Notes: generated from the sequence alone by a model not told the origin. A stretch of DNA of 64,000 bases from Solirubrobacteraceae bacterium (GCA_030447275.1 JAUJPF010000009.1:35279-99278); one strand, 5' to 3'. Shown: positions 44,301 through 52,378, numbered from the stretch's first letter. Numbers and translations: made by a program.

Positions 44301-45641
44301 GTGCTCGCCGGCGACGTCCTCCCGCTCGTCGTGCCCAGCCAGGACGCCGCGGTGGCCGACGTCGACGGCGACGGGCGCGACGAGGTCTCGGTGTCGGCGG
44401 CGACCGGCGGCGCGCGGCTCGTCGCGGCCGACGGCTCGACGATCAAGAGCTTCCAGCAGGTCCCGGGGCCGGACGCGCAGCTCACCGACCGCGGCCCGCA
44501 GCTCAACCTCGCCGAGAACGCGGCGATCGGCCGGCTCGCGGCGGGCGACCCGCTCGCGGTGATCAAGGGCGGCCTGTCGCTCAACGGTGTGGCGAACCTG
44601 CTGGCGGTCAACCAGAACCTCCCCTTCAACCACGCCGTGCAGGCCTGGTCGCTGGGCACCAACCGGTCCGACCCGCGCGCGGGCACGTACCTGCCCGGCT
44701 ATCCGGTGGCGACCGACGACTACCAGCTCCTCTCCCAGGCGGCGGTCGCCAAGGTCGACGGCGCCGGTGGCGGGCGCCAGGCGCTCGTCGGGACTGCGCT
44801 CTACCAGCTGCACGCCTACGGGGCGCTCGGCGCGGAGCCGAAGGGCTGGCCGAAGTTCCTCGGCGGCTGGATCCAGTCGACGCCGGCGGTCGGCGACGTC
44901 GACGGCGACGGGCGGCTCGACGTGCTCGCGTTCACACGCGAGGGATGGTCGTTCGCGTGGGGGACCGAGGCGCCGGCGTGCTCGGCCGACGGGAACGCGA
45001 CCAACGAGGAGTGGTGGACGTTCCACCACGACGAGCACGGCACCGCGAAGTACGGCCACGACGCGCGGCCGCCGTCGCGGCCGGGGCCGCTCACCGTCGA
45101 GAGGCTGCCGGGCCGGGACCTGCGGGTGTCGTTCGACGCGGCGGGCGACGACCTGCTGTGCGGCCGGGCGGCGAAGTACGAGGTCGCCGGTGCGGCGCAG
45201 GCGATCGACGACGGCGCCGAGTTCAGTGCCGGCACGCGGCTCGAGGTGGCGCAGCGGGCGCGGGCGCGCACGGCTCGCCGGACGCGTCGCGCGCGTGTTC
45301 GTGCGCGCGCCGCCCAAGCGCCTCCCGCGGAGCGCGTCACGCTGACGATCCCCGACGGCGCGCGCTTCGCGCACGTCGCCGTCCGTGCGGTCGACGACGC
45401 GGGCAACCGCGGCTACGTCCGTAACCAGACCGGAGGGGCGACCATCCAGCCGGGCGCCGAGCCCGACCGGCCGCGGAGGCTGAGCCCGCGCAGGCGCACC
45501 ACGCGCCGCAGCGGCGATGACAACGACGGCGACGACGGCGGCTCGCTCCCCTTCACCGGGCTCGCGGTCGGGCTCGTCGCGCTGCTCGGCCTGCTGCTGC
45601 TCGTGACGGGCCTGGCGCTTCGCCGCCGGCGCGCTGCGTAG
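41346..45641 (+). CDS. LPFTG-anchored subtilase (S8) with FG-GAP/VCBS propeller
   Basis: This 1431-residue exoprotein has a signal peptide (ILVALLVIALALGATARA) and then an S8 domain with Asp145 in VAILDTGI, His269 in EGHGTG and a likely catalytic Ser458 in GATGSVNTGQASGAAALL, which departs from the usual GTSMA. From about residue 690 there are at least six FG-GAP/VCBS blades (LVDLDADDRLDVLLPT, IGDVTGDGDPEILV, LADLDADGRLDVVVG, VADVDGDGRDEVSV, VGDVDGDGRLDVLAF), probably Ca-binding. The C-terminus has LPFTG (1401-1405), a hydrophobic helix and RRRRAA: a sortase signal. It shares its leader with the preceding gene. Confidence 0.87.
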   Translation: MRATRRPAAILVALLVIALALGATARADFPGPAPPAGEQPESPRVNTPNDPNFDRCEADDEDTPERECTSYFNEQFGLFGFRPDSAVNALLQPVQYADCDQLDAQGRAANVAAGDPECSQLSGVRADTAWKYSTGRPDVAVAILDTGIRWQETELVDKVRLNAAELPEPERAGPPLRKDLDCGTYAAGDDANGDGAFSVADFACDPRVAIAGGDTEADKLLDASDLIARFSDKTDADGNGFVDDIAGWDFFDDDNDPFDASSCCNAEGHGTGRAVEAVSATDNAEKGAGLCPRCQVIPLRVWDSFVVDTNLYALATVYAADNGASVVEGAVGGLLNTSFARRAFRYADAKGVALTLVSSDINSANHNYPTNYEEAMYVSGSLPDSAPGERCEIAGFPGVGNPTGVGNIPGCKAFLSVLEGAGVPAVSGQPPTTSFFRNSNLTQYGGKNDFVLVGATGSVNTGQASGAAALLQSYARERFAGQDAFPKSLTGNEIRQLLTMSAEDVLPANTGSIGLADRAEKGWDTHFGYGRVNLAGAMRMIQAGRIPPEVQIDTPTWFTPLNVDKVPADGVAVTGRVRTPHFDGAVAWELGYACGQEGDRFEVIASGTGEVEGEVARLSKPLLEKLADDCDGSVADDPGRPAGRPTDVWPRDPYPDPDPERHAFQIKLTAKEVADPANVGMYRKTLFAHRDDGTLAGWPRPLGEEMTGGESSPRLVDLDADDRLDVLLPTSSGELHALRANGTPLPSFNGGRPVRTETYATAAAHATAGGLGEGVLAELPREPLRVPAIGDVTGDGDPEILVTAGERLYGWARDGTPLPGFPVGVDPALSEPCVAGVAKPCFDEDKRFLTPDLHLKRGFFGSPALADLDADGRLDVVVGAADQHLYAWRGDGRLLSGFPTRLDSGKASDGAEIVASPAIAELDGTPGAEVVIPTNEVLGARRQPPDELNPNDLLDLFVSAATGSTPVYAVDGDGSRVPGWPIEIGVLAGDVLPLVVPSQDAAVADVDGDGRDEVSVSAATGGARLVAADGSTIKSFQQVPGPDAQLTDRGPQLNLAENAAIGRLAAGDPLAVIKGGLSLNGVANLLAVNQNLPFNHAVQAWSLGTNRSDPRAGTYLPGYPVATDDYQLLSQAAVAKVDGAGGGRQALVGTALYQLHAYGALGAEPKGWPKFLGGWIQSTPAVGDVDGDGRLDVLAFTREGWSFAWGTEAPACSADGNATNEEWWTFHHDEHGTAKYGHDARPPSRPGPLTVERLPGRDLRVSFDAAGDDLLCGRAAKYEVAGAAQAIDDGAEFSAGTRLEVAQRARARTARRTRRARVRARAAQAPPAERVTLTIPDGARFAHVAVRAVDDAGNRGYVRNQTGGATIQPGAEPDRPRRLSPRRRTTRRSGDDNDGDDGGSLPFTGLAVGLVALLGLLLLVTGLALRRRRAA

Positions 45642-45644
45642 GCG

Positions 45645-46949
45645 CTAGGCCGATGCGGCGATCGCCGCCTCCTCGACCCTGCCGTCGTCGTGGACGAGGT
45701 GCGCCCTGTCCTCCGCGCAGACGACGCTCGACGCCGGGGAGCCGGTGGCCTGGGCCGCGATGAGCCCCGCCGCGATGCGGTGGACGTCGCGGACGATCCC
45801 GAGCTTGAACAGTGAGCGGGTCTCGTTGGCGAGGCGGCCGTCGCCGACGCGCAGCACGACGCGGAGGTCCTCGTGCAGCGACAGGGCGGCCATCCCGATC
45901 GAGAGGTTCTCGAGGTCGTCGTCGGTGACCGCGGCGAGGGCGAGAGCGCGGTCGATCGACAGCCTGCGCAGCAGCGACGGATCGGCGCCGCGGCCGATGA
46001 CGACCGGCAGGCCGGCCTCGCGTGCCTGCCCGACGTTCTCGCCGTCCTCGCGATCGTCGACGGCGACGACGGCGATCCCGCAGTCGCGCAGTAGCAGGCT
46101 CAGCCGCAGGCCGACCTGGCCGAGGCCGACGACGACGACGTGGTCGCGCCGCGGCACCGCGCGGCGGCCGGTGATGCCGGTGAGCCGGCGGTCGATCAGC
46201 CGGTTGACGATCCCCGCCGTGAAGAACGCCTCGAAGAGCAGCGCGAGCAGCATCAGGATCGCGATGAACGTCTTGAACCACTTCGGCCCGTCGGCCACCT
46301 TGTCGTTGGGGTCGACGGTCACGAGCGTCTTCGCCGCGCCGTAGAACGCGTCGACGATGTGCTGGTCGAGGACGATCGCGGCGGAGATCGTCTCGACGGC
46401 GAGGATGGTCAGGAGCCCGACCGCGCCGTAGAGCAGCAGCGCCGCGCTCCTGTCGTACGGGTTGAGCAGCGAGCGCAGGAGGGACTCGGTCTTGTTGCGG
46501 TGCGGCGGGTCGACCGGGACCTCCTCGATCCTCTCGCCCTCGGTCTTCACGCCGACGACGCGACCGTCCTCTTCGAGCTTCAGCGCTCCGAGCTCATCGT
46601 CGAGGCACGGGCCGGCGAGCGTCGGCGCGACGATGTCGGCCATCGAGGTCACACGGCAGTTCTGGATCCGCTCGCACATCTCGTCCGCGGTCGTCAGGTC
46701 GAAGTAGGTGATGAGGAGCTCGACGTCGGCGTCGGCGTGGCGCACCATCAGCGCCGCGCGCAGCGCGAAGGCGTCGTCGCCCGACACCACCACGGCCCTT
46801 TCGATAGGCCCGCGCTCGAATGCGTCGGCGACCTCGCGCTGCGTCGGGTTGACGAGCCGCACGACGTCGACCTCCAGCGCGTCGAGCGCCCCGCGCACCT
46901 CGTCGGCGAGGTCGCCGGAGCCGAGGAGGAGGATCGGGTCCGGCGCCAC
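45645..46949 (-). CDS. Two-TM protein with paired RCK/TrkA-N domains
   Basis: This 434-residue protein has an N-terminal Rossmann region (PILLLGSGDLADEVRGAL), then two central hydrophobic segments (LLLYGAVGLLTILAVETISAA is the first; FIAILMLLALLFEAFF the second). A C-terminal TrkA-N/RCK domain (VVVVGLGQVGLRLSLLL, AVVAVDDREDG) completes it. The layout is that of an RCK-regulated ion channel or CASTOR/POLLUX-like protein. However, the loop between the helices (FYGAAKTLVTVDPNDK) lacks a TxGYG potassium filter. Ion transport is therefore uncertain. Confidence 0.72.
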   Translation of the reverse strand: MAPDPILLLGSGDLADEVRGALDALEVDVVRLVNPTQREVADAFERGPIERAVVVSGDDAFALRAALMVRHADADVELLITYFDLTTADEMCERIQNCRVTSMADIVAPTLAGPCLDDELGALKLEEDGRVVGVKTEGERIEEVPVDPPHRNKTESLLRSLLNPYDRSAALLLYGAVGLLTILAVETISAAIVLDQHIVDAFYGAAKTLVTVDPNDKVADGPKWFKTFIAILMLLALLFEAFFTAGIVNRLIDRRLTGITGRRAVPRRDHVVVVGLGQVGLRLSLLLRDCGIAVVAVDDREDGENVGQAREAGLPVVIGRGADPSLLRRLSIDRALALAAVTDDDLENLSIGMAALSLHEDLRVVLRVGDGRLANETRSLFKLGIVRDVHRIAAGLIAAQATGSPASSVVCAEDRAHLVHDDGRVEEAAIAASA

Positions 46950-46996
46950 GAGCGCGAGCCTACGCGCTGGCGCCGCCCCGCGGTTAGGCTCGGCGC

Positions 46997-47440
46997 GTGC
47001 CCTCGAGGATCAACCGCTTCTACGACCTCATCCGCGACCGGCGGGCGGACAGCATCGCCGACCAGCCGCCGGTCGACGGCCCCTTCCCCGACACGCAGTA
47101 CGTCCTCGTCGCCACGTACCGGCGCAGCGGCGAGGCGGTGGCGACGCCGCTGTGGACGGCGCGCGACGGCGACCGGCTCGTCTTCCGCACGGAGGGCGAC
47201 ACCGCGAAGGTCCGGCGCATGCGCAACGACCCGCGGGTCCTGGTTGCGCCGTGCAACGTCCGCGGCAAGCCGGCGGGGCGGCCGGTCGAGGGGAGGGCGC
47301 GGATCACCGGCCCCGACGACAACGCGGCCGAGCGCGCGCTCGATGCGAAGTACGGCGTGAAGCGGCGGACGTTCGAGCGGGTCGCGCCGTACGGGGAGTT
47401 CGTGTACGTGGAGGTCGTCGCCGCGGCGTCCGCGGATTGA
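46997..47440 (+). CDS. PPOX-class F420-dependent oxidoreductase
   Basis: This 147-residue protein starts at GTG 46997. The split-barrel fold shows in YVLVATYRRSGEAVATPLW, RLVFRTEGDTAKVRRMRNDP and VLVAPCNVRGKPAG, a set typical of the actinobacterial F420-binding TIGR03666-like subgroup. The C-terminus is YGEFVYVEV. It acts in the cytoplasm on an unknown substrate. It is divergent from the RCK protein and convergent with a DUF427 gene 6 bp away. Confidence 0.85.
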   Translation: MPSRINRFYDLIRDRRADSIADQPPVDGPFPDTQYVLVATYRRSGEAVATPLWTARDGDRLVFRTEGDTAKVRRMRNDPRVLVAPCNVRGKPAGRPVEGRARITGPDDNAAERALDAKYGVKRRTFERVAPYGEFVYVEVVAAASAD

Positions 47441-47446
47441 CGCCGG

Positions 47447-47911
47447 TCACCAGCCGCGCGTGCCGGGCGGGCCCTTGAACGGGCCGATCAGGTCGTCGGT
47501 GATCCAGCCGCCGTAGAAGTCGCTCTCCTGCGCGGCGATTTGCTCGTCTCCCAGCCACGCGGCGTCGACGCGGCCCGGGTAGAAGGCTACGTGGTCCTGG
47601 AGCGCTTCGTAGCCGCGGCTCGGCGCGGGGAAGGCCCAGGCGACCGCGTGGACGCGCCGCCTGCTGGCGCTCGCGTCGTAGTACCGCGCCGCGCCCTTGA
47701 ACTCGCACCACGTGGAGCGGGCGTCGCTCGGCGTCAGCACTCCGGTGCGGACGTCGTCCATCGGGATGTAGATCGTCGGCGGATGGCTGGTCTCGAGCAC
47801 GCGGAGCGCGCGGTCGGACTCGGCAATGGTCTCGCCGCCCAGCTCGACGCGCACCGTGAGCGCGCACGGATCGATGGCCGGCGGGCGGGGGTAGTCCCAG
47901 ACGTGCTCCAT
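47447..47911 (-). CDS. DUF427 family protein
   Basis: This 154-residue protein starts at ATG 47911. It contains the DUF427 beta-barrel signature: GETIAESDRALRVLETSHPPT, then IYIPMDDVRTG, STWCEFKGAARYYD and AWAFPAPSRGYE. The C-terminal WITDDLIGPFKGPPG extension is common in longer members. The function of the family is not established. It lies 32 bp downstream of the damaged SDR gene in the same direction and may be co-transcribed with it. Confidence 0.85.
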   Translation of the reverse strand: MEHVWDYPRPPAIDPCALTVRVELGGETIAESDRALRVLETSHPPTIYIPMDDVRTGVLTPSDARSTWCEFKGAARYYDASASRRRVHAVAWAFPAPSRGYEALQDHVAFYPGRVDAAWLGDEQIAAQESDFYGGWITDDLIGPFKGPPGTRGW

Positions 47912-47943
47912 GGGGCGTGTACGGTCGCCGCCGGCGCAGCGGC

Positions 47944-49376
47944 TCACCAGGGGGCGGGCTCGTAGTCCTTCAGGAAGACGCCGTGGACGTCCTCGCCCGC
48001 CTCGCCGCGGACGATCGGGTCGTAGACACGGGCGGCTCCGTCGACGAGGTCGAGCGGCGCGTGGAACCCCTCGGCCGCCAGTCGCATCTTCGTCGGGTGC
48101 GGGCGCTCGTCGGTGATCCAGCCCGTGTCGACGCTCGTCATGAGGATCCCGTCGGAGGCGAGGAGCTCCTTCGCGCTCGTCCGGGTCAGCATGTTGACCG
48201 CGGCCTTCGCCATGTTCGTGTGCGGATGGCCGGGGCCCTTGTAGCCGCGGCTGAACTGGCCCTCCATCGCCGACACGTTGACGACGTACGTGCGCCGCGC
48301 GTCGGACGCGGCCAGCGCGGGCCGCAGCCGGCCGACGAGCAGGAACGGCGCGGTCTGGTTGCAGAGCTGGACCTCCAGCAGCTCGACGGCGTCCACCTCG
48401 TCGACGATCTGGCTCCAGCTGTTGTGCGCCTGGAGGTCCGGCGCAAGGCCGCCGGCGTCGACGGCGGTGCCCGCGGCGAGGCGGTCGACCGACGCGGAGC
48501 CGGCCGTGAGGGCCAGCGCCGTCAGCGCGTGCGGCGTCGGCGCCCAGTGCCGCCCCGGCAGCGGGGGCGTCCCCGGACGCGCGCCGCGCTCGAGAGTCAC
48601 CAGCTCGGGCAGCTCTCCCGCCGGCGCCCTCTGCTCCGCGGCGGAGAGGTGCGCGTACGCCTCGGGGGAGCGGCGGACCGTCTGCGCGGCGTTGTTGATG
48701 AGCACGTCGAGGGGTCCCTGCGCGGCGACGTCGTCGGCGAGGGCGACGACCTGCGCGGGGTCGCGCAGGTCGATTCCCACCACCCGCAGGCGGTGCAGCC
48801 ACTCGCCGCTGTCGGCCATCGCCGTGAAGCGCCGCACCGCGTCGTGCGGGAACCGCGTCGTGATCGTGGTGTGCGCGCCGTCGCGCAGGAGCCGCAGCGC
48901 GATGTACATGCCGATCTTCGCGCGGCCGCCGGTGAGAAGCGCGCGGCGCCCGGCGAGGTCGGTGCGCGCATCGCGGCGCTCGCGGTTGCGCGCCGCGCAA
49001 GCTGGTGGTAGAAGGCGTCGACGTCGCGGTAGCGCTGCTTGCAGACGTAACACGCCCGGGCCTGCATGAGCGTCCCCGCCCGGTCCCCCGCGGCGCTCGG
49101 CGTCAGCTCGAGGCCCTGCGTCTCGTCGTCGATCCGCCCGGGGGCGCCGGTGGCCGTCGCCGCCGTCACCGCCTCGTCGTTGGCCACGATCGCCGCGCGC
49201 TTCTCGGCCCGGCGCCGCTCCTTGACGCGCTTGTAGAGCTTCGCCGTCGCGCGCTGGACGGCGACCGCGTCCGGATGCTCGGTCGGGAGCTGCTCTGCCT
49301 CGGCCAGCACGCGCAGCGCGTCGGCCAGCCGGTCGGGGTCGAGGCCGTCCATCTGGTCTGGGCAGGGTAGGGCCAT
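47944..49376 (-). pseudogene. SDR oxidoreductase with N-terminal zinc-binding extension, frameshifted
   Basis: The first frame, from ATG 49376, encodes a helical N-domain, then ARACYVCKQRYRDVDAFYHQ. At 49008-49012 the frame breaks, and CAARNRERRDARTDLAGR leads into an SDR domain in another frame (LLTGGRAKIGMYIALRLL, VLINNAAQTV, VVNVSAMEGQF). Related proteins have a CPxC pair exactly at the break. Loss of about 10 bases fits both the missing CxxC half and the reading frame (1433 + 10 = 1443). The gene sits immediately outside the left repeat of the tRNA-Phe island, 26 bp from it. Recent lesion or assembly error. Confidence 0.8.
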
Positions 49377-49401
49377 CACCTGCTGGGGCGCGGGAACAGC
49401 C

Positions 49402-49445
49402 GATGGCGAGACCCGGACTCGAACCGGGGACACCACGATTTTCAG
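49402..49445 (-). repeat. attL-like 44-bp copy of the tRNA-Phe 3' half
   Basis: Positions 49402-49445 are identical to 55604-55647, the part of tRNA-Phe from the anticodon loop to just past the 3' end. The match stops abruptly at both ends. This is the classic footprint of tyrosine-recombinase integration into a tRNA 3' end. This copy is the displaced original 3' end and marks the left boundary of a 6.2-kb element. Confidence 0.93.
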
Positions 49446-49660
49446 GAGCGCCTGAGCGCTTCGGGGTGTCTCGGCTGATCTGAGGAAACGCCTGCATCGC
49501 TGCCATTTCTGCTCTCACACCCGACCCGCGGATTTCGCGTCGCTTCGGTCGGTTGCCTTCCCATTAGGTTCCCACGGTGGCCGGCGGATTCAACTAGCGA
49601 TGCGAGGCCCGCCGCGCGGCGGTCGTCATCGGGGCGTGCCATCCTCGCGCCGAGGCGCGG
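49446..49660. other. Non-coding left end of the island
   Basis: These 215 bp separate the left repeat from the PIN gene stop. I see no convincing gene, promoter or hairpin. Small frames through it are Arg-rich and unlike real proteins. Confidence 0.5.
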
Positions 49661-50992
49661 TCACCGCAGGCGCTTACGGCGCTCCGCACGACGACCCGGC
49701 CCCGGCGAGCGTGTCTGCCGGAAGGTGCCAGAGCGTGGTGGCCGCCCGTCGCCGCCGTAACGGTCGATCTCCTCGTCCGACGGCGCGAGCCCGAGCTCCT
49801 GCTCCATCTCGAACCATGTTTGATCGTGCTTGCGGCGGCGCGCCTCGGCCTCGTCCTCGGTCTGTTCCGCGGGCTCGGCCTCGAGCTCTTCCCATGACTC
49901 GCCGCGCGGCCGGTAGCGCCCGTACGCGGTGATCTCGACCGGCGAGGTGTCGACGTCCTGTATGAAGCCGCCCCCGCCGACGTCACCTTCGACGAGCCCT
50001 GCGTAAACGTCGAGGTCCCAGGACGCTGGCGCGGTCACGAGCCAGTCCACCGTTCCACCGCCCCTCACCCTCAGCGTGACGCCGTACTCGCGGGGCTCGT
50101 CCTCGGCGGACTCGAGGTAAGCGTCGACGAGCTCGATGTCGAAGGGACCGAAGAAGTCGAGCAGCGTCGCCTCCTCCACGTCCCCCTGCACGGCGACCGG
50201 CGGAACGAAGACGTCAACGCCGAGGCCGTCCCGGCTGACCAGCAGTCGCAGCTGATCCGCGGCGGCGTCACGTGCGCCAGCCTCCAGCAACCGCTCCATG
50301 TCCTGAGTCGCGTCCTCGTCATGGAGGTAGTCGCGCACGAACGTCTCGACGTCGAGCAGCAGCTCGACCTCGCCCGTCGAGCGCTTGCTCTTGCGGTCGT
50401 CCTCGAGGTCCTCCACCAGATCCGGGTGCAGTTCCGCGCGGCCGTCCTTACGCGACTTCCTAACGCCAAAGTCGCTGGTGTTGTCGCTGACGAAGACGAC
50501 CGGCCCGTGTTCCGCCGCGGCGCGTACATGCTCCCACACGAGCTGGTCCCGGAAGCCCTCGGTTTGATCCTTGAGTTCTCGGCCGTCCTGCCCGACGGCT
50601 AGCTGCTTCGTGGGCTTGCGTCTCCCAAGAACGCGCCGCACAAGGGCGTCGCCCTCGATGGCCGGTGCCGGCGCCGGCGTGATTCCCGCGTCGGTCAGAC
50701 GTTGGCGCAGTGCGGCTTCCAAGCGCTGGACCACCTCAGACCGTTGCGGCAGGTCCCACTCGTGTCCCGCCGCGCGGGCGAGCGAGGGGAGATCCTCGAG
50801 CGCCTCGCGGTAATTGAACAGCGTGCGCCGGTAGACGAAGACGGCCTCGCGCACGACGAGTTCCGGGACGATGACCTCGACGCGCTGGTCCGCGGCATCG
50901 CGCAGCAGGTGCGCGAACGCACCCGAGCGGCCGAACCCGCTCTCGATGATCGCCGTCGTGTCCAGAAGGACGCGCGGAGCTGCCACGGCCAT
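49661..50992 (-). CDS. PIN-domain protein (DUF4935-like), putative ribonuclease
   Basis: This 443-residue protein starts at ATG 50992; an upstream TTG at 51061 is possible. The N-terminal PIN domain shows VLLDTTAIIESG with the first acidic residue, EVIVPELVVREAVFVYRRTL, EGFRDQLVWEHVRAAAEHG and VVFVSDNTSDFG: the four acidic positions of PIN/DUF4935 nucleases. The C-terminal half is acidic, with a beta-rich region and an Arg/Lys-rich tail (GRRAERRKRLR). PIN domains cut RNA. It is the last gene of the leftward arm, downstream of the HTH pair and the PD-(D/E)XK-like gene, so I infer it is their effector. Confidence 0.75.
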   Translation of the reverse strand: MAVAAPRVLLDTTAIIESGFGRSGAFAHLLRDAADQRVEVIVPELVVREAVFVYRRTLFNYREALEDLPSLARAAGHEWDLPQRSEVVQRLEAALRQRLTDAGITPAPAPAIEGDALVRRVLGRRKPTKQLAVGQDGRELKDQTEGFRDQLVWEHVRAAAEHGPVVFVSDNTSDFGVRKSRKDGRAELHPDLVEDLEDDRKSKRSTGEVELLLDVETFVRDYLHDEDATQDMERLLEAGARDAAADQLRLLVSRDGLGVDVFVPPVAVQGDVEEATLLDFFGPFDIELVDAYLESAEDEPREYGVTLRVRGGGTVDWLVTAPASWDLDVYAGLVEGDVGGGGFIQDVDTSPVEITAYGRYRPRGESWEELEAEPAEQTEDEAEARRRKHDQTWFEMEQELGLAPSDEEIDRYGGDGRPPRSGTFRQTRSPGPGRRAERRKRLR

Positions 50993-51045
50993 CCGGCGAT
51001 GATCGCATTCACGTAGGAGGTGGGGCAGCTCCCACGGCAGGGCCG

Positions 51046-51696
51046 CTACTCGGTCGCCCAAACGATGCGCAATCTGAGGCTCTCACTAGCGGCGTTTCGA
51101 GCTTGGAAGGGCGCGTGCCCACGGCCGTGTCGCCCTCGGTGGTCTGTTCCGGCCTCGAGACGCCGCGCATGGCCTCGTCGCGAGCAGTCCGAGGGCTTCC
51201 GCGGCTGGCTCCCACCCTTCCACCCGGACATCCGATTCGGCGTCGCGCACTCGCAGTCGGCGTCCTGCGTACGAGCGGCCGGCAACGTCCGCACACACTG
51301 CACCGAGAGATCCTTCGCAAACTCTACGACCCAGATATCGCCGTCGAAGCCCTCGGCTATGCCGCCGAGGTTCTGCCGGCGCCGGTGAGGCAGGTGCCAC
51401 ACGGACTTGACCTGAACGAGCGAACCGTCAGCGGCGCGTCGGACGTCCCACACGCGCTCGCCGCGACGCGCCCGCGTTCCGTCCAGCGCGACAGTCGCGA
51501 GGAGCTCGGCGATTTCACCCACGTCCGGCCGTACGAGTCCGCCCCCCGCCAGCGCGCGCGTTTGCTCGATCCAGCGTCGGATGCGCGGGAACTCGTTCGG
51601 TTCGATCCGGCGCTCAGCGATCTCGGGAGGAAGTTCCACCTCGCTGATAGTGACGCGCCAGTCCCGCGCGCGGACCTCTCTGCGGCGACACCGCAA
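51046..51696 (-). CDS. Putative PD-(D/E)XK nuclease-like protein
   Basis: The frame runs for 216 residues, opening at a TTG (51696); a GTG in front of ELPPEIAERR is an alternative. The middle shows a possible nuclease core: VGEIAELLATVALDG (Glu), ERVWDVRRAADGSLVQVKSVW (Asp ... Gln-x-Lys) and FDGDIWVVEFAKDL. This resembles DUF6998/restriction-like folds. After LPAAR the sequence becomes Arg/Ser-rich and atypical, so the C-terminus may be frameshifted. It sits between the winged-helix gene (66 bp) and the PIN gene (53 bp). Confidence 0.5.
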   Translation of the reverse strand: MRCRRREVRARDWRVTISEVELPPEIAERRIEPNEFPRIRRWIEQTRALAGGGLVRPDVGEIAELLATVALDGTRARRGERVWDVRRAADGSLVQVKSVWHLPHRRRQNLGGIAEGFDGDIWVVEFAKDLSVQCVRTLPAARTQDADCECATPNRMSGWKGGSQPRKPSDCSRRGHARRLEAGTDHRGRHGRGHAPFQARNAASESLRLRIVWATE

Positions 51697-51762
51697 CCGG
51701 CGCGCGCCCGCGTGAGGGTGTCGGCGCGCGCTTCGGGGCGCTTTACGGAGACCGGTCCGCCG

Positions 51763-52071
51763 TCATAGATCGAACAGTCCGGATGTCTTGTAGGTAACGC
51801 TGCGCGTCGCGCCGCGGCGCAGCAGTGCTCCGCTCGAAACGAGCTCGGAGATCCGCCGCTTCACCGTCGCCTCCGACTGCTTCGTCGCCTGCATCACGAC
51901 GGACTTCAGCTCGCCAGCGCTGACCCAATTCTGGCAACCGCGCAGGATCGCCACGCTGACGTCATCGGCCATGAGCACGCGCCGTTCGCGCTCGAGCTGG
52001 TCGCGGATCCCGATGCGCGTGAGCGCGATGAGCAAGTCGAGCTTGCGTTCAAGCGCCTCGCTGTTGCTCAC
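51763..52071 (-). CDS. Winged-helix protein W1 of the island
   Basis: This 102-residue protein starts at GTG 52071, sharing one base with the stop of the preceding HTH gene (TAGTG). The N-terminus is a heptad-like helix (EALERKLDLLIALTRIGIRD). A winged helix follows: VSAGELKSVVMQATKQS, ATVKRRISELVSSGALL and a wing RRGATRSVTYKTSGLF. It is clearly homologous, at low identity, to the protein at 53101-53409, with the same length and order. DNA binding is likely; a role as partner of the co-encoded small HTH protein is inference. Confidence 0.75.
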   Translation of the reverse strand: MSNSEALERKLDLLIALTRIGIRDQLERERRVLMADDVSVAILRGCQNWVSAGELKSVVMQATKQSEATVKRRISELVSSGALLRRGATRSVTYKTSGLFDL

Positions 52072-52307
52072 TACGCGCCCTTCCGCTTCGCCGTCGACGC
52101 ACGCGCGCGGCGGACCGCCGTCTTGACGGTCTCGTAATTCCGTCCCGTGACGCCCGCGATCGCTGCGAGGGACAACCCCGCCTCGCTAAGCACGACCTCG
52201 TTGCGTTTGGGCTCCGCTTGGAAGTGTCGGACGTCACGGTCGTGCACGTACAGCGCCAAGAGGGCGTACTGCACCTGGTCGGGGGGGACTGGAAGCTCGT
52301 CGGGCAT
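52071..52307 (-). CDS. Small sigma-region-4-like HTH protein P1
   Basis: This 78-residue protein starts at ATG 52307 behind the Shine-Dalgarno GTGGAGGAA. It has an N-terminal helix (QYALLALYVHDRDV), an HTH of the sigma-70 region 4 type (LSEAGLSLAAIAGVTGRN then ETVKTAVRRAR) and a basic tail (STAKRKGA). Five further proteins in the island share this plan. It leads the leftward arm and is coupled to the winged-helix gene. It lacks the core-binding regions of a full sigma factor. Confidence 0.75.
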   Translation of the reverse strand: MPDELPVPPDQVQYALLALYVHDRDVRHFQAEPKRNEVVLSEAGLSLAAIAGVTGRNYETVKTAVRRARASTAKRKGA

Positions 52308-52351
52308 CGGGGTAGAGTTCCTCCACTGGGGTCTAGGAATGATCCAAGTAA

Positions 52352-52378
52352 ATGATAGAGCCAGAATCCAAGAGACAA
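52352..52378 (-). promoter_or_regulatory. Putative promoter of the leftward arm
   Basis: On the minus strand, TTGTCT (52378-52373) and TATCAT (52357-52352) are separated by 15 bp, 45 bp before the ATG of the HTH gene. The spacing is short, so this is tentative. Confidence 0.3.

Noticed and set aside
49442..49642. Small minus-strand frame at the left end of the island
   Set aside because: It starts without a ribosome-binding site, runs into the att repeat and has no recognisable feature.
51103..51768. Plus-strand frame opposite the PD-(D/E)XK-like gene
   Set aside because: Low-complexity Arg/Pro/Ser sequence with no motif; the minus frame has the better core, although its C-terminus is doubtful.
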